64,000 nt of DNA from Arabidopsis thaliana. Its lineage: Eukaryota > Streptophyta > Magnoliopsida > Brassicales > Brassicaceae. The first letter of the stretch is position 1. Each line of letters begins with the position of its first letter. The notes beneath the pieces were generated by a model that was not told the origin of the DNA, ran no database searches, and saw only the letters and a list, made by a program, of their open reading frames with translations. Location of the stretch: the NCBI RefSeq assembly GCF_000001735.4, contig NC_003076.8:19037835-19101834 (forward strand). Reading direction: 5' to 3'. A program made the translations under genes and the position numbers. Shown piece by piece: positions 24,911 to 34,174 of this stretch.

Positions 24911-26083
24911 TTTTTGTTTTCACTTTGAGAAGAAGCAGAGAAAGTTAGAATTGATTGATGAAATTTTTGGTCACCCTGTGTTTCAATTTATAGTAAAACA
25001 GAAAAAATAATTTTATGGTAATTGTTGAAAATTTGGAAAAGTTCCCAATTTGAAATAGATATCATTCCATATTGAGATATATTCTACATTTAATGAATAA
25101 TGGTAAGATAGTCACTTTTCATGATTCTTTCCTAAATTCATAATTTATTTGTTTGGAATTGGTCAACATGCAATATTTGCTTTCCATATACGCACGTTCA
25201 AAGTAATTCCATTTTCTAAAAATCATTCATACTTTCAAAATTGATATCTCTTCTACCATTATGCTATTTGAACAACATTTTAAGAAAAATCAAAGATTAT
25301 TTGATTTATTTGTTTTCCATATATTCACAAATTTAGTCAACGATTGTGAGTGTTTCCAAAATCATACATAACAGAAATAAATGAGAACTCTTTTCTCCCA
25401 TTATGCCGTTGTCATCATCATTATGCATTCATCAACATTTGATTTTTATAACAGAATTAAAGATAATATTTTTTAACAATTTGTTCGTTTATGTTTAGAT
25501 TATTTATTTAATTGTTTATGATATTGGCCAACATGCAATAACATTTTTTTAACAATTTGTTCGTTTATGTTTAGATTATTTATATAATTGTTTATGATAT
25601 TGATCAACATGCAATAATATTTTTCTTAGCAACTCTCCATTCCATTGTGCACACTCTGTTCAAATGTTAGATTATGGATTTATCGTTCGATCCCACCTTC
25701 GAACCAAATCAAAGTTTTTTTTCTTGCTGTTGTTTCTGGTCTGGATTTGGTGTAAAGATTTAATTAAGGTTAATAAAACTTAACGTTTATAAAAGAACAT
25801 CAGAAAAAAAAAAAAAAAGTTATATTTCTTATCTCTTTTAGCATTTATTTTGACAAATGTATTCTTACTTTTATTGTATTTTTTTCGGTCTTTGTAATAC
25901 GGAAGGATTGATACGGTAGTGAGTAAATTAGTCCATGTCATTTATATACTTTTACTACGTTAAATGTTCTCTTTGAGACGTAGGATTCCTAAAAATACAC
26001 TTGCATATGTTCATACCAAAAAAACACTTGCACATGTAGTTTCATTTCAGCATATTTGTAAAAGCAAAAGGAATCAAAATCAT
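24911..26083. other. Intergenic, duplicated with 22256-23310
   Basis: AT-rich promoter of B' plus the region downstream of the type C gene. Includes a micro-insertion at 26011-26023 and an internal local repeat (aacaatttgttcgtttatgt at about 25476 and 25549). No gene. Confidence 0.5.
26011..26023 (+). mobile_element. Micro-retroinsertion: tcatacc plus poly(A), about 14-bp flanking repeats
   Basis: tcatacc plus a short A-run between acacttgcatatgt (25997-26010) and acacttgcacatgt (26024-26037), one mismatch. The same insertion is present in the other duplication unit near 23280, so it predates the duplication. Confidence 0.55.
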
Positions 26084-26578
26084 TTAAAACAAAACATCGT
26101 TATCTTTTGTAAATGGAGATTTGAGAGGTTTTTTTCCTTCTTTGAATCCAATTTCGCAACTAGGTGGTGCACCCATTGCAGCACTTATAACCACGTTAGC
26201 GGTTTTATAATCACGCGACTTAATGATCGTTAGAGCTTCCTTTAAGGAATTTGTAGCATCCGAATAAAGTTCGAGGCAATCACGTAATGGTTTCTCACTA
26301 TACATTTCAAATCTATTCTCCTTGAGAATCTTGTCCACAATTCCTTTCATGCTTGTTGTTTTCGACACTGCGTTTTTCGTGGATAACATGACCAACCTGT
26401 CAAGACTACGTGCAGTTTTGCTCTGTGGATTCTCTTCGAGAGACTTGACACAGAAGTTGTAATGAATCTTCGGGTTTTTATCTGCAGCTTTCTTGCAAAA
26501 ATCTTGGATCAAAGATTGTGCAATTGTGAAAGCGTTTAAGAGCAGAAAGAACATAGCAAAATAGAACAAGAACGTCAT
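26084..26578 (-). CDS. Invertase/pectin methylesterase inhibitor family protein (type C), 164 aa, C-terminally truncated
   Basis: Intronless; starts MTFLFYFAMFFLLLNAFTIAQ, a signal peptide. Cysteines at 28, 43, 101 and 141 are intact. After NDVLF the frame meets TAA (complement of 26084-26086). The following codons still encode the family tail MILIPFAFTNMLK. The chimera at 23311, which shares this 3' half, has CAG at the same codon, so the stop arose after the duplication or in this copy only. The protein lacks about 14 C-terminal residues but retains the whole disulfide-bonded bundle and may still fold. The conserved promoter block is at 26718-26744. Confidence 0.85.
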   Translation of the reverse strand: MTFLFYFAMFFLLLNAFTIAQSLIQDFCKKAADKNPKIHYNFCVKSLEENPQSKTARSLDRLVMLSTKNAVSKTTSMKGIVDKILKENRFEMYSEKPLRDCLELYSDATNSLKEALTIIKSRDYKTANVVISAAMGAPPSCEIGFKEGKKPLKSPFTKDNDVLF

Positions 26579-26717
26579 ATTTTTTTAGGGAGTATAGAAA
26601 ATTTGACGAAGAGGTTTTCACTTTCTTACTCAATTTATATTTAAAAAAACTAATAATGTTTAAGGTTTTTTTACCAGATAAGACTTGGTATCTAACACAA
26701 CGGCTTTTTTTTAGAGT

Positions 26718-26744
26718 GCTCATATCACGCTTTACCACTCCACT
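26718..26744 (-). promoter_or_regulatory. Conserved inhibitor-cluster promoter block, copy 4
   Basis: Plus strand gctcatatcacgctttacca then ctccact, about 140 bp upstream of the type C ATG at 26578. Confidence 0.6.
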
Positions 26745-26905
26745 TGTTCGTATGACCAAATTGTTTGTTTTAACTAATAACACTCTTTATTTATATGTTG
26801 TCGCTAATTTTTGGCCTCTATTTTTGTTAAATGTTAAAATAAAAACATTGCGCGATGTCAAAAAAAGAAAGAAAGCATTATGCAACATGTTTTCCCTCAT
26901 GTCAA

Positions 26906-26930
26906 CTTTTTTTTTTTTTTTTTGGTAAAA
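26906..26930 (-). mobile_element. Micro-retroinsertion: TTTTACC plus poly(A), 12-bp flanking repeats
   Basis: On the minus strand TTTTACC and an A-run are flanked by ttgacatgaggg. On the plus strand ccctcatgtcaa occurs at 26894-26905 and 26931-26942. Confidence 0.65.
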
Positions 26931-27073
26931 CCCTCATGTCAATTTTTAATGATATTCATAACGGGAATAAGTCTCCCATGCATGATACAAAACATGATCT
27001 TCTTAATATCAATCTCCAGAAGAAACCTATAATCACTTAGAAAACAAAAGATACGTACTTCGACAAATGAAGA

Positions 27074-27085
27074 TTTTTTTTTTTT
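27074..27085 (-). mobile_element. Pure poly(A) insertion with 9-bp flanking repeats
   Basis: Twelve T's between aaatgaaga at 27065-27073 and aaatgaaga at 27086-27094. It looks like a reverse-transcribed tail with no body; slippage alone would not duplicate the flank. Confidence 0.5.
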
Positions 27086-27618
27086 AAATGAAGAAAATTT
27101 TGCTAACATGTTTATGATCTTACTGACTTTTCTAGAAACCGCGAGTCCATGCTTCCTTTACTATATAGTCTATATTATTGCTTCATTATTCTTGGTCTCA
27201 ATTTGGTGTTCTAGTAATGTTTTCGTTGTTTGGATATTTTCTGAACGATATATCAAAGCTTATTCTTTACGCTCTCGTTTTTAGCACTGGTAAGCTATAT
27301 TGTCACGTATGCAACGAATGAGAATTGAGGGCGTTAATGTCAAAAAATAAAAAAGCATTATGCAACATGTTTTCTTTTTTCATTGGTTCAGAACTTTAGA
27401 TCTTAAAGATGACGTAGATGGCCTCAGAGAGAGAGGAAACTCAAGTTTTGTATAGTAGTTAAATAAATAAGATTGGGAAAAATTGGGGGATGGAGGAAAT
27501 AGACCATTTCTACGTTAACAAAAACACACACATGAAATAGACACATTCAAAAATATTGGACTACTAGTTCTATGCATCAATATATTCATTAAACGTTAAC
27601 CAATTGCTCTTCTACAAC

Positions 27619-28173
27619 CTAGCCGTTAATATGAGCATTGAAACAAAAATAATACGGAATGTTGATCATGTCGAAGAGAACATCGTTCTCTTTCTTCACT
27701 GGAGATATCTGGTGATTGTCATCATTGAATTTCATTTCGCAAGCTCTTGGTTTACCTTTTGCCATATCCATATTTCCTATAAATTTCTCGTAATCCAGTG
27801 TTTTGAGGTATTTCAAAGCTGAGTTTAACAACTCATAGCCCTCAGAATAAAGCTTGAGGCACTCCCGTAAGAACGTATGACTCAACTTATTCTTATACTT
27901 TCTTTCATTCAAAATGTTCTCTACAGTTCCTTTCACTTTTGTTAGGTTTGATATCGCGCTATTAGTACATACCACAGTCAATTCATCAATATTTCTTACT
28001 TTTTGGCTCTCTGGATTCTCTTTGATGGATGTGATACAAAATTTGTAAATGTATGGTTCCGCATATCTTGTATTTTCCTTGCAAGATTTTTGAATAAGAG
28101 AATCCGCCACTCTATTGGCCATGAAACCATTGAGGTGGAGAAAGAGTACAACAAGGTGAATCAAGAATTTCAT
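27619..28173 (-). CDS. Diverged invertase/pectin methylesterase inhibitor-like protein, 184 aa
   Basis: Intronless; starts MKFLIHLVVLFLHLNGFMAN, a signal peptide. Family cysteines at about 31, 46, 105 and 145, with extra cysteines at 69 and 177. It shares the RVADSLIQKSCK / NPESQKVRNIDEL pattern with the gene at 29858-30421, and the two form a subgroup with a longer N-terminus and a polar end (FCFNAHING) instead of the AFTNML tail. The SPVKKENDVLF motif is retained. Predicted secreted. Inhibitor function is uncertain because family residues have drifted. Promoter block at 28298-28326. Confidence 0.85.
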   Translation of the reverse strand: MKFLIHLVVLFLHLNGFMANRVADSLIQKSCKENTRYAEPYIYKFCITSIKENPESQKVRNIDELTVVCTNSAISNLTKVKGTVENILNERKYKNKLSHTFLRECLKLYSEGYELLNSALKYLKTLDYEKFIGNMDMAKGKPRACEMKFNDDNHQISPVKKENDVLFDMINIPYYFCFNAHING

Positions 28174-29857
28174 TGTTATTTGTTTTTGGGAAGCCCAACA
28201 CTAAATGAGACTAAAGAATATTTTTTAATCTAATAAATAAGCAAACAAAAATCTTCTAACATGAGACTGCTATTCAAAGACTTGCTTTTTTTAGATTACT
28301 CATGTCATGCGTTACCACTCCGCTTACTTCGTGGAAATGGTACTTCATTGCCTTCTTTTTTGTCAACTTTTCTTCTTTATGTTAACAATCTCGCATGTTT
28401 ATTTGGAAGTTCTAGAGGGTTACCACAAGGTTGTTCTCTATCTTTGTTATTGTCACAAATTTCCTCTCTAGTCTCATGAGTATAAGACATCAGCTGACGA
28501 TAGGGTCTAGATCATGACATCGTCCATAAAAAGGTTAAATGAGTGAGATTCACCTCTGAACATTAAAAACAGTTTAGCAAAGAACACCATATAAATTAAA
28601 CAATGACTTTACGAAGAACTATATATAAACAACAAAATTAATATAAATCGTCAAAATTGAAAACATACTAGAACTTCTAGATATTGATACTAACATTTAA
28701 GATAGAGAGCAAAAAAAGAAAAAGCCTCAAAATTGGGTTGTATGATAAGGGACTTATTCATTTTCCAATATAGAAAATCAACTATAGTTAAAGGTGTAGT
28801 ATAAGCAATCCAACAACAAGAACAACAACAACAAAAACATAAGAAAAAAAAGTAAAGAGTTTATTGTGCTTTCGAAAATATGAACTACAATTAATACATG
28901 AGGCCCTTCTCCTTAGGTTTTTGTGGAATATGACAAACACATGAAAATTCATCCACATGATTGATTGATTGATTGATTGAGATGATGACTCTTCTTGGAT
29001 TGGCTATAACCGGGTTTACTAGTTCTAACTCAACACCAATTAGCAATAAGTAAAAAGACTCAAATCTTTTATATTATAGTAGCTGGTGTTGAGTTATCTC
29101 CACTTTCAATTTGGGATACTCTAACATCTATAACTAATGCTAAAGTTGCTTCAAATCAGTAGAGTGAATAGAAATGGTACCAAGGACAATGATCTGCAAA
29201 AGTACATAACCATCGAGTTTTGATCTTCATATATGTCAGAAACTAAAGAACATATAGAAATATGTATACTGAACAGAGACTTAACCATCACTAGAAATGA
29301 AAAACAAGGTATATGTTCATCTCTATTGATATATGGCATGAAAGTTTTATTTTATCAAATGAATATCAACTAGCTAGGTTTACTTTCTTTTTCTCTGAAG
29401 AAATAAATTTTCTTTTCATGTGAAGCATTTTATGTGGAAAAGAGACGATTTACCTTCCACTAATTCTCTGTGTGAAGTCATTTCTTAACACTTAAATATT
29501 AAAGTCTAAATTATATCAGGGAAGATATAAGCTAATGAAACGTAGTTTAACATGGCCTTCTTTCATGAATTCACCTCTCTCTTCAGAATTATTCTTAAGA
29601 AGTACTATATATATGTAAAGAAATTTTTTAAAATTGAGAAGTGTGGTAAGAACAAAACTTTTTATTAAATATGTGTTGTAGCTTGTCAAAGAAATTTAGA
29701 AAAGGTGAAAATAGGAGACATGATTTGAAATGGTGCAACATAGATTCATTCCTATCTCGATGAAAGTTGTACGTAAACTCTGACCTTATATTTTTTCATT
29801 AATTCATTGTTGTATAACAAACTAAGAAACATTACCGAGGGGCTGTTAGGCTAGACA
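28174..29857. other. Intergenic between inhibitor genes
   Basis: AT-rich with a (gatt)n microsatellite at about 28960-28979 and a CAA-rich stretch near 28812-28835. No gene or RNA recognised. Confidence 0.5.
28298..28326 (-). promoter_or_regulatory. Conserved inhibitor-cluster promoter block, copy 5
   Basis: Plus strand actcatgtcatgcgttacca then ctccgctta, about 125 bp upstream of the ATG at 28173, retained although this coding sequence has diverged strongly. Confidence 0.6.
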
Positions 29858-30421
29858 CTATACGATGTCTGGCCTTATATGAGCATAGTAATTAAAAGAC
29901 TGAGCAATGTCGACGGTGTCGAATAGAACATCGTTCTCTTTCGTCACCGGAGATTTCTGTTTATTATCGTCATTGAATCCCATTTCACACTCTCTCGGAA
30001 CAACTCTTGCATGACGAATAGTATTGTGGACTTTATCGAAATCCCGCAATTTAATGTACTCTAAACATTTGGTTAACAAGTTAGTGCCCTCAGAATAAAG
30101 CTTAACGCAAACGCGCAACATCTTCTCACTCATTTTACTCGTATACTTTCTGTCCTTCAGAATCCTCTCCACAATTCCTTTCACGTTCGTCATGTTCGAA
30201 ATAGCGTTTTTCACTCCTACTCCGATCAATTCATCGATATTTCTTACTTTTTGACTCTCCGGGTTTTCGCTGATAGATGCAATGCAGAACTTGTAGTAAT
30301 GTGGTTCCGACATTTTTGAAGCTTTCTTGCAAGAATCTCGAATCAGGGAATTTGCAACTCTGTTGGCTGTGAAACCATTTAAAAGGAGAAAGAACACAAC
30401 AAGGTAAAACAAGAGCTTCAT
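29858..30421 (-). CDS. Diverged invertase/pectin methylesterase inhibitor-like protein, 187 aa
   Basis: Intronless; start at MKLLFYLVVFFLLLNGFTAN (signal peptide), the first ATG downstream of the promoter. Family cysteines at about 31, 46, 105 and 145, plus C119. Shares NPESQKVRNIDEL and KENDVLFD with its neighbour at 27619-28173. The C-terminus is polar (FNYYAHIRPDIV), so this pair lost the hydrophobic family tail. Predicted secreted inhibitor-like protein of unproven target. Promoter block at 30551-30580. Last member of the array before the peroxidase. Confidence 0.87.
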   Translation of the reverse strand: MKLLFYLVVFFLLLNGFTANRVANSLIRDSCKKASKMSEPHYYKFCIASISENPESQKVRNIDELIGVGVKNAISNMTNVKGIVERILKDRKYTSKMSEKMLRVCVKLYSEGTNLLTKCLEYIKLRDFDKVHNTIRHARVVPRECEMGFNDDNKQKSPVTKENDVLFDTVDIAQSFNYYAHIRPDIV

Positions 30422-31336
30422 TTGTTTGTTTGGGAAGAACACTAGAGAGAATAGATTAAAGAACTATAGAGAGTTAACTTGTGATCCAATTTATAAGCAA
30501 CCAAAATTTTCCAACATGAAAGTTATTGAAACACATGCTATTCTTAGATGGCTCATGTCACGGGTCGCCACTCCCCTTAAACATAAGGCTACAATTAACG
30601 AAAATTGCGGTGGACCGAAAGCCAACCTCAAAAACATCACAACAACAACAGTTCAAGTTGAAACGTTGTAATGATATCCCAAATTAAAACCAAGTTTGAT
30701 CAATATTGTAATTTGTAATTTCCACGAAATATTAAGGCTATATGTATTAAGATTGCCATTCAAACCAGTAATTAGCATAATATTAAAATAACTAGGCATG
30801 CATTATAGGCGTAACTTTTTGTGGTTTAACTGTAAAATAACTGGAATAAATAGAATATACAGCTAAAATCTTACCATTTACAATAAAATTCATGGAATAC
30901 AATTTTTATTCATCCCTCTACAAAAAAAAAAAAAACTAATTTCAAAGAAAATTAAAGGATTAAATCACTAGTATATTCATATTGCAGTGGAAATTAATGA
31001 AATGACAATAATCCTCTCTAATTCTGTGATTTCTGTCATTTAACTGGAAACAAATGAATTGATTGTTGTGTAACATTATCAAATATCAACTACAAAATGT
31101 ATGTTAACTACAATTGTTCGATATATAATATGTTATTTTATCTATATACTTTCAATACAACAGTTTGAATTTTCATGGAAAAATTAAACATCCCAACTTG
31201 AATTGTTACAAGATCTTGCTTATAATAGGTAGTTATTAAACATATATACCAACCAAACCTTTCTTCTCCTCAACTCCTCCGCAAATAAAACAGAAATAAT
31301 ATTATATTTATATGGTTTTGTGTTTTCTTTTTCTTC
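30422..31336. other. Intergenic
   Basis: Promoter of the last inhibitor gene, then AT-rich DNA and the peroxidase 3' UTR. No gene. Confidence 0.5.
30551..30580 (-). promoter_or_regulatory. Conserved inhibitor-cluster promoter block, copy 6
   Basis: Plus strand gctcatgtcacgggtcgcca then ctccccttaa, about 130 bp upstream of the ATG at 30421; the most diverged copy. Confidence 0.5.
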
Positions 31337-32341
31337 TTAAACGTTGAGATTGTTGAAGTGGTCGCACCTACGTCTCACTTCTCCATCTTTATCGCCCTTG
31401 ACGCCGACCGTGCCAAGTTTCTCCATCGCACGAGCGAAATCCTCAAAGAATGCTGTCTCGTTAGTTGCGTATAGATCCACAAACGGCTTGGTGCTGTTGT
31501 CTTTAATAAGGATGTGGTCAGACGCTAAAAGCCCTAGCCCTCGCTTTAGGTTCTTGAAGTACATGTTGTCGAACTTTCCTGGAGTCATCACGTCGTTAAA
31601 CGCGGCGATTGTATCATCCACGGTGTGGTTTTTGCAAAGATCTTTGAGAGCGGCTGCGAATCGCGGGTTGATTTCTTTATCAGCACGGGATCCGTAGAGT
31701 CTGTCGGAAAACTCTTTGCAGTGAGAGAATCCAATGGTGTGAGCCCCGCTTAATGCTACCATCTCGCGAAGACTAAAACCGTTTTTCTTGAATATCCCGT
31801 GGATGTCAGGAACAGTCTGGTTTGCCATTGGGACATTTCCTCTGACTTTATGAGCTTTGGATTCGAATCCGTCTTTACGACCAAGCTTTACGTCAAAGTA
31901 AGGTCCTCCTACCATTGTGACAAGGTCACGTGTAGCCTGCGCTAGAATATCCGCGCATGATACTACACCAGGACAAGACAACTCGAGAGCTGTCTTGATG
32001 CGGGTGACGATGTCAAAAGCATCTCCCGGGAGGGAATCATTGAGATCATCATCGCGTTCCGCTTTGTTGAACGAGTTGGTCGCGATCAAGACAGATGCAT
32101 CACAACCTTCAAGGAAACAATCATGGAAAAAGAGACGGAGGGTCCCGGCCGCAGTTGTTGGTTGTTGGACTTGTTTGGTTGTAACGGCTTCACGCACAAT
32201 TTTGTGGAAATCAGGACATGTTTTTTGGTAATAGTCCGTTCTCAAGATAGCGACATCAGCCGATATAATTGGTGCAACCACGGCGAGACAGAAGAGGATA
32301 ACAAAGGGATTAAAACCACGAGAGAATTGCATATTCGACAT
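31337..32341 (-). CDS. PER65: Class III secretory peroxidase, 334 aa
   Basis: Intronless. Signal peptide about residues 1-28, then the mature domain. Distal heme pocket: R69, F72 and H73 in LRLFFHDCFLEGCDASVLI. Proximal heme ligand: H201 in ALSGAHTIGFSHC. Eight cysteines at 42, 75, 80, 123, 129, 208, 236 and 328 match the four conserved disulfides. The salt-bridge region SCPGVVSCADILA is intact. Length is normal. The enzyme oxidises phenolics and other donors with H2O2 in the apoplast or cell wall, typically in lignin and wall cross-linking; the individual substrate is unknown. Most plant class III peroxidase genes have introns, so the intronless structure is notable. The symbol is from memory of gene order (At5g47000). 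Confidence 0.93.
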   Translation of the reverse strand: MSNMQFSRGFNPFVILFCLAVVAPIISADVAILRTDYYQKTCPDFHKIVREAVTTKQVQQPTTAAGTLRLFFHDCFLEGCDASVLIATNSFNKAERDDDLNDSLPGDAFDIVTRIKTALELSCPGVVSCADILAQATRDLVTMVGGPYFDVKLGRKDGFESKAHKVRGNVPMANQTVPDIHGIFKKNGFSLREMVALSGAHTIGFSHCKEFSDRLYGSRADKEINPRFAAALKDLCKNHTVDDTIAAFNDVMTPGKFDNMYFKNLKRGLGLLASDHILIKDNSTKPFVDLYATNETAFFEDFARAMEKLGTVGVKGDKDGEVRRRCDHFNNLNV

Positions 32342-34069
32342 CAGATAATAACAAACAATGGTAATTGAATTGGATTTGTGAGAGAGATGTCTACGAGGTA
32401 GACTTCTCTACGATCGATTGTCGTCGAAAGCAATTAGAAACGAAGACGAAGAAAGGGCCTTTGCGACTATTTCATGGCTTAGGAGGTTACTAAGAAGAGG
32501 CTACGTAAAGGATGGTTTTCATTTCCTTATATGTACGTGTGGTTGTTTTTCGTTTATTCTTTTCTATTTTTGTAATTTATCTATTTTTTGTATGGTTTTG
32601 GTTGCTTTGAATTTGTTTTGGTTCTAGAAATTTTCTTATGTTCGACAAATGTGGTAATATGATAGTTGCTTTAATAGGATGCATACACACGTGAAATTGA
32701 TAAATACGAGAGAATAGAAACTCATGTGAAGGAAAAAACTAATATTAATTAAAATTATTCATTTCGCACAAACAAACAAACAAATTAAAATCATTCATAG
32801 TTTATCAACTAAACTTTAAACTTGACGTTATTTTATAATTTTGTTGAATCAACAACCTGTGAAGGTGAAGGTGCCAATGATTGTGACAACATGATGTTTG
32901 GTATGCTTACGTTAATTTGATCCAAGAACAGTTTTCTAGCAAATGTTTGATGAACTAGACTCAAATAAAAATACCTACTCATGTAGAAATCACGCAAGCT
33001 CAACATTATTAGAGATCTGATTGAATTTGATATTTTCGTCAGATTCGTATCAATCTCAATTTTGTATTACATATAACGAGCCTAACTCTCATATGGGGCA
33101 GATCTTTTTGTAAGTTCGAATGAGAGTTATGCCTTTGGTAACATAAATTGCTAGACCACAAAATTACATATTTTCTTATTTAACCTACGCAAAATCGCAA
33201 ATATCTAAGAGTGCAAATGATTTCATAAAGGAATTTAATGGAATAAATATATGAATAAAAAAAAAGAAGATGAATAATGTTATTCAATCAATTCCACCTG
33301 CGACATAGTAAAAAAAAAGAGTTGAATAATTATTATTTTTTAATTTTCACCCTTTTCAATGTAATCATTTAAAAAAAAAAACTTTTTTGTCATCCCAAAA
33401 GTATAGAATTGGAAGAATGGTTTATTATACCACTTTTATTCTTCTAGCTGTACCATTTGCATAATAAGTTTCTCTATACCGGAACCAAATTCTTGTATTT
33501 TCTATATTAAATATTCTAATATGAGAAGTTGAATGTTAAGAATTTTTTTTTACTTATCATGCTATCTTATTATAGAAAATTTGGTTTCTCAAAAGTAGTT
33601 ATTAACATAATCTAATATGAGAAGTTGAATGTTAAAATTAAATATTTACTTAACATGTGAACTTATCATAGAAAACTTTGGTTTCCAAACTTGTTCATAA
33701 TTTTTTTCTAAAATAAAATAGTAAAAAAGTAAATCTAATTCAAATAAAAATAAGATAATCAATTATTTAAAGTGTTAGAAAAATAGAGTGATAAAATAAG
33801 AAATAAACATCATTCAACAAACCTAAATATTTAGAAATATGTAGAAATTTAATTGAAAACCCCAAAAAAATATGAAGGGAGGCTTTGGTGTCTAAAAATT
33901 AGTAATTGGGCCCAATATCTCGTGCGCAAAGCCCATATTACATAGAGCATGGCGCGTATAAATAACATACATCTTATGTATTTATCTCTCTCACGCGCCC
34001 CTCTTTTCTTCTTCATTGACACGGACATTCGTTTCCAATTCTCTCTAATGTTTCACTAAAGCGCATACA
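32342..34069. other. Intergenic between peroxidase and UPF1
   Basis: Divergent promoters. Holds a degenerate direct repeat of about 80-90 bp (aatatgagaagttgaatgtt at about 33519 and 33613). Near UPF1 there are tgggccc (33907) and agcccat (33929), site II-like elements. No gene seen. Confidence 0.5.
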
Positions 34070-34087
34070 TAACCCTAACCCTAACTC
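34070..34087 (+). promoter_or_regulatory. Telo-box pair in the UPF1 leader region
   Basis: ataaccctaaccctaactc contains two overlapping AACCCTAA telo-boxes about 95 bp before the UPF1 ATG. In Arabidopsis these occur near transcription starts of translation-related and growth-coupled genes, often with GGCCCA site II elements, which are also present here. Confidence 0.7.
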
Positions 34088-34174
34088 TCTCGTACTGCAC
34101 AAAAAAAAAAAAAAAATTGAAGAAGAGCGATACGATCGTAACCAGGGAGCTTGATTTCTCCCCTGATTTTTCTA

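Larger units (their letters stand above)
23546..26276. repeat. Tandem duplication unit 2 (about 2.73 kb)
   Basis: Direct repeat of 20877-23545: chimeric N-terminus, promoter, type B' gene (24386-24910), intergenic DNA and the 3' half of the type C gene. The lengths differ through small indels. The order A - B - C/A - B' - C is what a single unequal exchange between mid-C and early-A would give. Confidence 0.85.
26579..27618. other. Intergenic between inhibitor genes
   Basis: Holds the conserved promoter block, two poly(A/T) micro-insertions (26906-26930; 27074-27085), and a direct repeat of aagcattatgcaacatgttt at about 26874 and 27353. No gene. Confidence 0.5.
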
